From Chloroflexota bacterium (GTDB lineage: Bacteria; Chloroflexota; UBA4733): 6,126 nt of DNA. Position 1 is the stretch's first letter; the number at the start of each line of letters is the position of its first letter. The notes beneath the pieces are model-generated. The model was not told the origin of the DNA. It ran no database searches and saw nothing but the letters and a program-made list of their open reading frames with translations. Positions 1-6,126 of the stretch are shown in pieces. The translations under genes and the position numbers were made by a program. The stretch spans positions 1-6,126 of the forward strand of contig JANWJO010000188.1 in assembly GCA_025449435.1 (NCBI GenBank), written 5' to 3'.

Positions 1-1196
1 ATATGCAAAATCTGTACTCGCCCTGCCGTATTCGGCATTCCAACCTCGACCGCCCGGTCAAACCGTCCAGGCCGCACCAAAGCTGGGTCAAGTGCGGCAG
101 GCCGGTTCGTCGCGGCGACCACGACCACGCCAGCAGATTCCTCGAGACCATCCATAAACTCGAGTAGCGTACCTACGATGCGTTGTGTGGCCTCGTGCGC
201 CCCTTCACGGGCAGGTGCCAGGGCATCGAGTTCATCGATAAATATGATGGCGGGCGCCGTCGCCAGCGCGCGATCGAACATGGCTCGGAGGCGTTGCTCG
301 GCCTCGCCATACCACTTAGAGGTCACATCGGTGGTACGCACGTGAAAGAACGCGGCGTTAGTCTCGCCGGCGAGGCAGCGTGCGAGGAGTGTCTTCCCAG
401 TGCCAGGCGGCCCATGCAGTAGGATGCCTTTGGGTGGCCGAACCCCCCACTCCTTAAAGCGCTCCGGAACCTGTAGCGATAGTGCCACCGTGCGCAGTGC
501 GTGGACGGCCGCCTCCTGCCCACCCACATCGCTGAAGCGTTGGAGCGGCCGCTCTATCGGCTCGGCAGCTCCCGTGGCCGGCGCGCGCGAAGGGTCGATG
601 ACCTTGCCCACGCGGTCGGCGGCATCGCGCAACAGGGTGTCTGGGTCGCCTGATCCTGGCTTAAGCATTATGCGAACGTTGGGTATCGGCACGTTGCGCG
701 CCAGGTACAGCCCTTCAATGGTGGCAATCACTATCTGGTTGAAGGCTTTGATCTCGTCAATGAGGACATCAGCGGTGCTCAGGCGTAGTGGACGGGTGGT
801 CCATTGCAGCAACGGCAAATCGCCCACGAAGGCTGTGATCTGGTTGGGTAACGGACCGGGAACGACCCCACCAAAGCGCTTGCCCTGTTCGTTCAACACA
901 TACGTCGCGTCATCGTCAATTTGCACTTTGAACGCTTCGCGCAAGTGGGCTGCCGGTGGCAGTTGGGACACCGACGGGCCGCCAAACAACGAGCCCAAGA
1001 CGTTCGCGGGGTTGGGAAACGGCACAAAAATCATCGCCGCAAGCGATGCTTCGTCATTGCTGCTCTGGGCGATGACGGAGACGCGCGTGAGTGGACTTGG
1101 CAATGTCAAGTTTGCGAGCGTTGAAAGCACGTTGCCCTTCTTGAGCCACGTGAGCAGTTTCTGGCCGTCACCGACCGCAATCTCAATCCCCGCCAA
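1..1196 (-). CDS. Cdc48/proteasomal-type AAA+ ATPase, C-terminus cut by window edge
   Basis: 398 residues are visible and the 3' end lies outside the window. The C-terminal half is a classical AAA module: lead-in FSDVGGQEA (221-229), Walker A GPPGTGKT (262-269), an aromatic pore-loop-like segment SKWYGEAE (293-300), Walker B IIFIDE (317-322), sensor-1 Asn in AATN (361-364), and arginine fingers in RPGRFDR (375-381). These are the marks of the Cdc48/p97, PAN/ARC and FtsH clade of ATP-driven unfoldases. No membrane segment is seen, so it is probably cytoplasmic and acts on proteins. Residues 1-210 do not match a Cdc48 N-domain, FtsH or ClpX N-terminus that I recognise. The start is taken as TTG at 1196, with GGAG seven bases upstream and an in-frame TGA at 1229-1227 excluding a much longer form. 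It follows queA by 77 bp on the same strand. Whether a second AAA domain or a zinc-protease domain follows cannot be seen. The AAA assignment is secure; the substrate is unknown. Confidence 0.93.
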   Translation of the reverse strand, partial: MAGIEIAVGDGQKLLTWLKKGNVLSTLANLTLPSPLTRVSVIAQSSNDEASLAAMIFVPFPNPANVLGSLFGGPSVSQLPPAAHLREAFKVQIDDDATYVLNEQGKRFGGVVPGPLPNQITAFVGDLPLLQWTTRPLRLSTADVLIDEIKAFNQIVIATIEGLYLARNVPIPNVRIMLKPGSGDPDTLLRDAADRVGKVIDPSRAPATGAAEPIERPLQRFSDVGGQEAAVHALRTVALSLQVPERFKEWGVRPPKGILLHGPPGTGKTLLARCLAGETNAAFFHVRTTDVTSKWYGEAEQRLRAMFDRALATAPAIIFIDELDALAPAREGAHEATQRIVGTLLEFMDGLEESAGVVVVAATNRPAALDPALVRPGRFDRAVEVGMPNTAGRVQILH

Positions 1197-1203
1197 ATTC
1201 CTG

Positions 1204-1207
1204 CTCC
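1204..1207 (-). promoter_or_regulatory. Ribosome binding site of the AAA+ gene
   Basis: GGAG on the minus strand lies seven bases before the TTG at 1196-1194. No ATG or GTG start exists between the in-frame TGA (1229-1227) and this point, so the site decides the TTG start. Confidence 0.55.
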
Positions 1208-1216
1208 GCTCTCGTT

Positions 1217-1237
1217 GGTTGACTGTTCAGTCTAACC
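1217..1237. promoter_or_regulatory. Imperfect palindrome between queA and the AAA+ gene (possible operator)
   Basis: The plus strand reads GGTT-GACTG-TT-CAGTC-T-AACC: a perfect 5-bp inverted repeat around a TT centre, extended by GGTT/AACC with one unpaired T. It sits in the 77-bp gap, ending about 20 bases before the TTG start of the AAA+ gene. The size and symmetry fit a dimeric repressor site (the TGACTG-CAGTC core recalls TetR-type operators). It could also be a small RNA hairpin. There is no following T-run, so an intrinsic terminator is unlikely. No clear -35/-10 pair is seen beside it. Confidence 0.3.
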
Positions 1238-1273
1238 CAGCAAGGGGCTCTGCCGGAACGCTCGGCTGTGCTC

Positions 1274-2380
1274 CTAACTTCCGAAATCTAGTAAACGCTC
1301 ACCCAAGCTGGAGATGAACATGGCGTCGCCGAAACTAAAGAAGCGATAGTGTTGGTCGATGGCCTCCTGATAGGCGCGGAGAACGTGCTCGCGGCCCGCA
1401 AAGGCGCTTACGAGCATCAGGAGCGTGGATTTCGGCAGGTGGAAGTTGGTGATGAGGGCATCGACGATCTTGAATTGGAATCCCGGAGTAATGAACAGCG
1501 GCGTTCTGCCAGTTCCCGGATGAAGTGGGCCAGGAAAACTTCCTGCGGACTCCAGTACCCTCACGGACGTCGTGCCGACGGCGATCACACGCCGCCCTTC
1601 GGCCTTGGCTTGATTGACTTCTTGCGCGGTCGCCTCAGGAAGCTCGAACCATTCATCGTGCATCACGTGGTCGCGTACCTGCTGCACGCGTACGGGCCGA
1701 AATGTACCCAGACCGACGTGGAGCGTGACGGGCGCGATATGCACTCCTATGGAACGAAGTTCTGCAAGGAGTTCGAGGGTGAAATGCAGCCCGGCAGTCG
1801 GTGCCGCTACTGACCCTTCGCGGCGGGCATACACCGTTTGATAGCGTTCAGGGTCGCTCAGGATGTGTCGTACGTAAGGCGGCGTGGGTATCGCACCAAA
1901 GGCATGGATGCGCTCGAGGACGTTCGCGTCACCAGCGCTCAGAACCACCTCGCGCGTACCGTCGCTGTTGATTGCCACCACCTCGACGCGCAACGGCTCG
2001 CCAGCAGCATCGCCAACGGTTACCGCCCTCCCTGGAGCAATTCCGGGTTTGGTAAGCGCTCGCCACCGGTTTTCCACCACTGGTTCTAGGAGGAAGACTT
2101 CCGCTTTGCCGCCCGTGTCTTTTCTGCCAGTGAGCCTCGCTGGCAGGACACGAGAGTCGTTCATGACGAGCACATCGCCAGGGAAGAGCAGATTGAGAAG
2201 TTCCCGAAACCTCCGGTGCTGCGTGTGTCCTGTCAGGCGGTCCAACACGAGCAGGCGCGAGGCGTCGCGTTGCTGCGCGGGCTCCTGTGCGATGAGGTCG
2301 GGCGGTAACACATAGTCGAAGTCCGATAGCAATAAACCGGCAGGATTGCGGAATTCCGGGCTAGAGGTGGATGGTTGCAA
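1274..2380 (-). CDS. queA: S-adenosylmethionine:tRNA ribosyltransferase-isomerase QueA
   Basis: This cytoplasmic enzyme transfers and isomerises the ribosyl part of S-adenosylmethionine onto preQ1 in tRNA anticodons, giving epoxyqueuosine, the penultimate step of queuosine synthesis. The 368 residues cover the whole family and end at TAG. Signature segments appear in order: LSDFDYVLPPDLIAQ (18-32), MNDSRVLPARL (73-83), YQTVYA (180-185), GSVAAPTAGLHFT (189-201), HVGLGTFRPV (221-230), TTSVRVLES (270-278), NFHLPKSTLLMLVSAF (312-327) and GDAMFI (351-356). No key segment is missing. The start is TTG at 2380, supported by GAAGG eight bases upstream. It places about 17 residues before the point where most QueA proteins begin. 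A second in-frame TTG at 2332 would give the usual N-terminus (LSDFDY) but lacks a ribosome site. The first 20 bases overlap the DUF2723 gene, so translation is probably coupled. Identification is very secure; the start is less so. Confidence 0.97.
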   Translation of the reverse strand: MQPSTSSPEFRNPAGLLLSDFDYVLPPDLIAQEPAQQRDASRLLVLDRLTGHTQHRRFRELLNLLFPGDVLVMNDSRVLPARLTGRKDTGGKAEVFLLEPVVENRWRALTKPGIAPGRAVTVGDAAGEPLRVEVVAINSDGTREVVLSAGDANVLERIHAFGAIPTPPYVRHILSDPERYQTVYARREGSVAAPTAGLHFTLELLAELRSIGVHIAPVTLHVGLGTFRPVRVQQVRDHVMHDEWFELPEATAQEVNQAKAEGRRVIAVGTTSVRVLESAGSFPGPLHPGTGRTPLFITPGFQFKIVDALITNFHLPKSTLLMLVSAFAGREHVLRAYQEAIDQHYRFFSFGDAMFISSLGERLLDFGS

Positions 2381-4421
2381 CGATCACGCCTTCAGGCCCG
2401 AGCGTTCCGCCCGCGGCGAGCGAGTGCAAGTTGTGATAGGTACCTGGTGTTGGCTGGTAGTAGGGTAACGCGAGAATGGAGTAGCTGCCCGGGCCGAGCC
2501 CTGCCAGCGGCAGCTCAGCATAGTCGGCGACAACTTCTCCCTGTTGCCAGGAGGTCGTTGGCGCCAGCCCATACACAGGGCGGTTGTCATGTTGAGCGCG
2601 GACGTTGCCCTGCGCATCGACAAGACGCAGCGAAAACGAAATGTCTTGAGCTTGCACCTGGTCAGCACGCCAGGCTAGTAAGACGCCCACAACGTCATCG
2701 CCAAATGTTGGTGAGGCTACCGGTGTTCCTTGTGTGTTGAACAGCTGGTAGGCCACCAAGCCCAACCCGCCTTCGAGATTGACTGACGTAGGAGTCATCT
2801 CCGCCCAGGGCGCCGTGCGAGCGGTGGACGAAACGGAAATGAGGGGCCCGGCTGCTGAGGGATGTAATCCCTTGGCCCAATCGACGGGCCTGGTGGCGAA
2901 GATCGGGTGATCCCCGTACGTCGCGCGGAGCGCTTGAGGGGTGAGCGCCTCAGCGTCGCCCAGACCGAAGTCGATGACTTGCGTTGGCAATGTGTGAGCA
3001 ACTAACTTCTCATACCAGAAAACCGTGGCCTGTTGCCAATCGGCAGCAATGATGGCATCACGGGGCAGGTAGGGGATCGACTCGGCTGCGAGCCGGTGGG
3101 CTCGCCATCCAGATGTGAGGTCTTGCCGGAAGTCGCTCATCGCTTGATGTGCTTTCAGCCGTTGATCCACCAGCACCGTCCGCGCTTGAGCGAGGAACAA
3201 GGCGACGCCCACAACGTACACGGCGCCGACGCAGGCCCGCTGGCGTACTCCTGGGAACTGGCTCGCCAGTTCTGCCAGCGTGGACAGCGCCGCGCCGATA
3301 CTAAAGGCCGCCAGTACGAGCACTGGAATGAGGTAGACATCGTTGACGCCGACGCTACTGTTCCAATCGATGATCTGGGCGAACAAAAGCGCGGTAAATC
3401 CGCGCCCCACGAGCGGTGCGCCGCGGCGCACGGCCAGGCCGCAAGCGATCCCGACCACAACGAGTACTGACAGGATGCCAAGTTGATGAGCGATGTCGGT
3501 GAGCAGAACAAGAGCCCGCGATGGCAACGCAGTTAATGGCAGTGATGTGAGCATTGAGGAGCTCAGATTGCCAGCAAACACGAGTTCGACGAAGCCATGC
3601 AACGTATCCGGGTGCATCTGGTCGTATGGTGCGCCCATAGCCGACCGAATCGGCAAGTACAGGTAGGTCAGTAATGGTAACAACACCAGCAGGATGCCGG
3701 CGAGAAGATGGCGGAGCCGGGTGATAAGTCCCGGCTGAATACTCAATAGGTAGATGGCCAGCGGCGGGCCCAACAACGCAATCGACCGGTGGTGCGCTAG
3801 TGCCAAGCCACAAGATAGGCACAGCAACAGCCACCAGGTTGTACTCAGCGCACCTGCCGCTTGTCCGGTGGCGCGTTCCTCCCTCACTGCCACTGCCCAC
3901 CGGATCGCAAGTGCAAGAACCAGTGCCGTGAACAGGGCGGCCAATGAGCGGACGCCCGCCATGACACTCCAGTTCCATTCCAAGGGAAATATGGCGAGAG
4001 ATAGTGCCGCAACGAGAGCAGCTACGGGCCTTCCACCGGCGGCCATCACGCCCCAGTAGACTGCCAGACACGCTCCCGCCCCAAAGATGGCTGACAGCAT
4101 GTTCACGCGAACGGCCGGCGTGCCTATCTGGTCCATCAGCGTCCACAGATGACCAACTAGCGTATACAGCGGATAGCCGGTGTAGTGCGAGATGCCGAGG
4201 ACCGTGGCGACGACCTGAAACTCGCCGCCATCGCCGCCAACTTCAGCCGGCGATAGGGTACGCCAGTACAGCGCTAGGGGCAGCACGCAGCTTCCGATCG
4301 CCAGCGCCAGCGTGAATAGACTCAGTCGATGCGTGGGGCTCACTGCCGTCGCTTTCACAGCGCCGCGCCTGTCCCTAACCCCAAAGCGGATGCCTTCGCT
4401 GGAACGATCAATTTGATACAT
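2361..4421 (-). CDS. DUF2723-family (TMEM260-like) polytopic membrane protein
   Basis: 686 residues, TAG stop. The first 420 or so residues carry roughly ten to twelve hydrophobic segments (for example about 33-53, 105-128, 158-178, 238-256, 311-330, 360-378 and 396-412). Family marks are an acidic first-loop motif GGDGGEF (62-68; D64, E67), HYTGYPLYTL (79-88, usually HPPGYPLY), VNMLSA (106-111), LALAHHRSI (206-214) and YLYLPIRS (253-260). The family has a GT-C-like fold; the animal member TMEM260 is an O-mannosyltransferase, so transfer of a lipid-linked sugar at the membrane is the likely role, but this is inferred. Residues 430-686 are mostly soluble and end in a beta-rich module related to the one in the upstream glycosyltransferase. 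The EVY-type motif usual after the fourth hydrophobic segment reads GVR (156-158). ATG at 4421 is used, 41 bp after the upstream stop, but its ribosome site is poor; GTG at 4358, just before the first membrane segment, is a fair alternative. Confidence 0.85.
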   Translation of the reverse strand: MYQIDRSSEGIRFGVRDRRGAVKATAVSPTHRLSLFTLALAIGSCVLPLALYWRTLSPAEVGGDGGEFQVVATVLGISHYTGYPLYTLVGHLWTLMDQIGTPAVRVNMLSAIFGAGACLAVYWGVMAAGGRPVAALVAALSLAIFPLEWNWSVMAGVRSLAALFTALVLALAIRWAVAVREERATGQAAGALSTTWWLLLCLSCGLALAHHRSIALLGPPLAIYLLSIQPGLITRLRHLLAGILLVLLPLLTYLYLPIRSAMGAPYDQMHPDTLHGFVELVFAGNLSSSMLTSLPLTALPSRALVLLTDIAHQLGILSVLVVVGIACGLAVRRGAPLVGRGFTALLFAQIIDWNSSVGVNDVYLIPVLVLAAFSIGAALSTLAELASQFPGVRQRACVGAVYVVGVALFLAQARTVLVDQRLKAHQAMSDFRQDLTSGWRAHRLAAESIPYLPRDAIIAADWQQATVFWYEKLVAHTLPTQVIDFGLGDAEALTPQALRATYGDHPIFATRPVDWAKGLHPSAAGPLISVSSTARTAPWAEMTPTSVNLEGGLGLVAYQLFNTQGTPVASPTFGDDVVGVLLAWRADQVQAQDISFSLRLVDAQGNVRAQHDNRPVYGLAPTTSWQQGEVVADYAELPLAGLGPGSYSILALPYYQPTPGTYHNLHSLAAGGTLGPEGVIVATIHL
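2364..2804 (-). other. C-terminal beta-rich domain of the DUF2723 protein
   Basis: Residues about 540-686 contain alternating polar and hydrophobic strands with the pattern LLAWRAD (581-587), a DAQG turn (602-605), NRPVYGLAPTTSW (613-625), a GE/VVADY stretch (628-634) and GPGSYSIL (643-650). It resembles an immunoglobulin-like beta sandwich and lines up with the last about 120 residues of the neighbouring glycosyltransferase. It is probably outside the cytoplasm. Its function is unknown; carbohydrate or acceptor binding is a guess. Confidence 0.5.
2389..2393 (-). promoter_or_regulatory. Ribosome binding site of queA inside the upstream gene
   Basis: GAAGG on the minus strand lies eight bases before the TTG at 2380-2378, within the last codons of the DUF2723 gene. 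It favours this TTG over the in-frame TTG at 2332, which has no comparable site, and it implies that ribosomes finishing the upstream gene could re-initiate here. Confidence 0.5.
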
Positions 4422-4462
4422 TTCCGACTAGAACGCTATGTCTAACTGCCCTATGCACACGT

Positions 4463-6126
4463 TCACTGGATATCTACCTGCGCCAGGCTAAGGTCATCGG
4501 ACCCAGTAGCAAGTTGCAGCCGCTTACCACTCGCCAGTTGGTACCATCCCAGGTGTACGCTGTACGAGCCAGGCGTGAGTGAAGGAGGTAACGGTACTGC
4601 GATCTGGTCCGCCACTTGCTGTCCAGTAATCCAAACGTTCGTGGGAAGCGCACCGCCGCGCGGGCGGCCATCGAGTTGCGCCGCGATTTTGCCATCGGCT
4701 GATTGCACATGCACGAACAGCGTGTAATCGGCAGTTGGCATCGTCACGGCCTGCCACACTAACGACACCATGAGGTTCGAACCACGTGCTGCCTGCGGCG
4801 GTACCGCAGCATGCACGAGAGCAATCTGGGCAGCAAAGAGCGGCGCTTCTGACGGAATGGCTGGTGGAGTTGCACCGTTGCTTACCGGTACTCTCACCAC
4901 CACCGGGTCGGCTGGTTTGCCGTTTGCACCGAGCGGGGCGATCGGATGGCCAGCGTCGCCAAGGGGATACACTACGACTGCAATGGTTGCCAGTTCCGGC
5001 GCCTTTGCAGCAGCGGCAATATGCAGCGGCACGTCATCTACGATGCCGAAGCCAGAGTGAAGCGATGCCGTACGCAGCTTCCCGCTGCCAGGCAAGACAT
5101 CCTCCTGGGCGAGGAGTTGCCTTTCCACGCTATACACCTGTACCGAGTACACGACGTTGGCTGGCGTGGGTCCATGGGAGAGCCAGTACAACCTTATTGA
5201 GGTGTCTTCGCCTGGAGACAACGACGTTGGTCCGAAGGAAATCCCTACCAGGTCAAGGGCACCGTAGGAAATGTTTGCTCGGGTAGCCGGCCGCAAGTCT
5301 GCCTCGGCAACCGGCGATGGAACAGCGTACGCCGGTACGAGGACGAGTGGAATAACACTAGCAGCAAGAGCTCCCAAGCCAACCGGCAGCAAAGAACCTG
5401 AAACCAGCCGGATGGACAACCTATCGACGCCAATTGCTAGGAGCACACACACGGCCGCGATAGCTGGAAATTCTAGCCGTCCAGACGACGCATACGTTGC
5501 CGAGGTCCAGCGAAGCAGCAGTACAAACTCCAACAAGGGCCAACCCACCAGCAAGACGTACGAAAAATCAAAACCGCGGCGAAGCCGGACAGCGATCGAG
5601 AGCGTAACGGCACAGCCGACGAAACCCCACCACGTCACCGCGACGTACACCCAATACATCTTGGCAGGCAACGTGATGTCGAACAAGCCGAAGATGCCCC
5701 AAAAGCCTTCCCAGATGCTCGGCCACTCCGAAACGAACGTCGCAAAGGTGAAGGGTTGCGGTCGAGGACCGGCCACGGCCACGAACGTCGACAATCCAAC
5801 AAAGTCATGATACAAAGCGACGTTGCGCACGAACCACCAGCTTGTGAGAACGGCCGGAATAGCAACCACCAAGCTGATATTCGTGAGCAAGGTTTGCCAA
5901 TTGCGGCGCTGCCAGCACGCGGCAGCTATCGCGACTGCGACCGGAACGCCCACCGCCCCGGCGCTGAGCTTGGTGAGCGCTGCCAGACCGACCAGGAGCC
6001 CTGCACCGGCACTCAGCCGCCAGTTCAAGCCAACGCGTAGCTGACGTATCCCTAGTAGGAATGCCCAACTACTGAGCGCGATGGCCATGCCATCGTTGTC
6101 GACGGAAGCGGAAACAAACAGAAACA
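4463..6126 (-). CDS. GT39/PMT-like membrane glycosyltransferase, N-terminus cut by window edge
   Basis: 553 complete codons are visible (from base 6124), ending at TGA. The frame stays open to the window edge, so the ATG at 6088 is internal. Conserved GT-C landmarks are SASVDND (visible residues 5-11), LAALTKLSAG (47-56), WWFVRN (96-101) and GRLEFPA (215-221), as in bacterial dolichyl-phosphate-mannose/ArnT-type (GT39/GT83-like) transferases. Roughly eight hydrophobic segments lie between residues 13 and 265. The first extracytoplasmic loop with the expected catalytic acidic residues is outside the window, so activity cannot be judged. The remaining about 270 residues are soluble: two tandem beta-rich modules, about 286-407 and 432-553. 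The likely role is transfer of a sugar from a polyprenyl-phosphate donor to a surface glycan, lipid or protein. It lies 41 bp upstream of the DUF2723 gene, apparently in one operon. The class is well supported; donor and acceptor are unknown. Confidence 0.85.
   Translation of the reverse strand, partial: FLFVSASVDNDGMAIALSSWAFLLGIRQLRVGLNWRLSAGAGLLVGLAALTKLSAGAVGVPVAVAIAAACWQRRNWQTLLTNISLVVAIPAVLTSWWFVRNVALYHDFVGLSTFVAVAGPRPQPFTFATFVSEWPSIWEGFWGIFGLFDITLPAKMYWVYVAVTWWGFVGCAVTLSIAVRLRRGFDFSYVLLVGWPLLEFVLLLRWTSATYASSGRLEFPAIAAVCVLLAIGVDRLSIRLVSGSLLPVGLGALAASVIPLVLVPAYAVPSPVAEADLRPATRANISYGALDLVGISFGPTSLSPGEDTSIRLYWLSHGPTPANVVYSVQVYSVERQLLAQEDVLPGSGKLRTASLHSGFGIVDDVPLHIAAAAKAPELATIAVVVYPLGDAGHPIAPLGANGKPADPVVVRVPVSNGATPPAIPSEAPLFAAQIALVHAAVPPQAARGSNLMVSLVWQAVTMPTADYTLFVHVQSADGKIAAQLDGRPRGGALPTNVWITGQQVADQIAVPLPPSLTPGSYSVHLGWYQLASGKRLQLATGSDDLSLAQVDIQ
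4466..4831 (-). other. Second C-terminal beta-rich module of the glycosyltransferase
   Basis: Visible residues about 432-553. Key pattern: RGSNLMVSLVWQA, YTLFVHVQSADGK, LDGRPRGGALPTNVW, GQQVAD, LTPGSYSVHLGWYQ. Position by position this follows the end of the DUF2723 protein (L-W-A, D-x-x-G, RP-x-x-G-x-x-PT-x-x-W, G-x-x-VAD, PGSYS), so the two neighbours share a domain. Probably extracytoplasmic. Confidence 0.5.
4904..5269 (-). other. First C-terminal beta-rich module of the glycosyltransferase
   Basis: Visible residues about 286-407, directly after the last membrane segment and a short linker. It begins with YGALDLVGISFG and has the pattern LSPGEDTSIRLYW, then VVYSVQVYS and QLLAQED, ending near VVVYPLG. 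The layout (an LSPG-type turn, a strand ending in YW, then a strand ending before an acidic turn) mirrors the second module, so it may be a diverged tandem copy. Similarity is modest. Confidence 0.35.

Noticed and set aside
1197..1273. Intrinsic terminator after queA
   Set aside because: The palindrome at 1217-1237 could form a hairpin but no T-run follows it on the minus strand, so termination is not supported.
400..1317. 305-residue plus-strand open frame
   Set aside because: It lies opposite the AAA+ gene, whose minus-strand product has every expected ATPase motif. The plus-strand product is rich in Ser, Arg and Trp with no recognisable domain.
1349..1813. Plus-strand open frame opposite queA
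   Set aside because: Fully contained in the antisense of conserved queA and resembles no protein family.
3355..4146. 263-residue minus-strand open frame inside the DUF2723 gene
   Set aside because: Out of frame with a clear membrane protein; its product is Arg- and His-rich without hydrophobic segments or motifs, as expected for a shadow frame in GC-rich DNA.
6086..6088. ATG as the true start of the glycosyltransferase
   Set aside because: The frame stays open upstream to the window edge and encodes the conserved SASVDND motif there, so this Met is internal.
1..6126. CRISPR array, insertion sequence, tRNA or rRNA gene
   Set aside because: No spaced direct repeats, transposase frame, cloverleaf or rRNA-like sequence was seen; almost all of the window is explained by four genes.

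Overview
The window holds four protein-coding genes, all read from the minus strand, end to end and tightly packed. In transcription order (high to low coordinates) they are: a membrane glycosyltransferase of the GT39/PMT (GT-C) type whose start lies beyond base 6126; a DUF2723-family polytopic membrane protein (4421-2361); queA (2380-1274); and a Cdc48/proteasomal-type AAA+ ATPase (from 1196) that runs off base 1. The plus strand shows only antisense open frames.

The base composition is moderately GC-rich, two of the four genes appear to start with TTG, and two large GT-C-type proteins carry extracytoplasmic beta-rich C-terminal domains. A stand-alone Cdc48-like AAA+ ATPase is also present. 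Together these suggest a free-living bacterium, most likely Chloroflexota or a relative. That placement is an inference from gene style, not from a marker gene.

Layout: bases 6126-4463 are the glycosyltransferase (membrane part, then two tandem beta-rich modules). A 41-bp gap follows, then the DUF2723 protein (membrane part, then one similar beta-rich module). Its last 20 bases overlap the start of queA. A 77-bp gap with a 21-bp imperfect palindrome separates queA from the AAA+ gene. No RNA gene, mobile element, CRISPR array or convincing terminator is visible.

The two membrane proteins look functionally paired: both belong to GT-C-like families and share a related C-terminal domain, which suggests work on the same lipid-linked sugar or surface-glycan pathway. 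queA (queuosine tRNA modification) is a housekeeping gene that is probably translationally coupled to the gene before it. The AAA+ ATPase may be co-transcribed or may have its own control at the palindrome. No obviously new multi-gene system is present. The best leads are the shared beta-rich module, the unrecognised N-terminal half of the AAA+ protein, the palindrome ahead of it, and a divergent motif in the DUF2723 protein.
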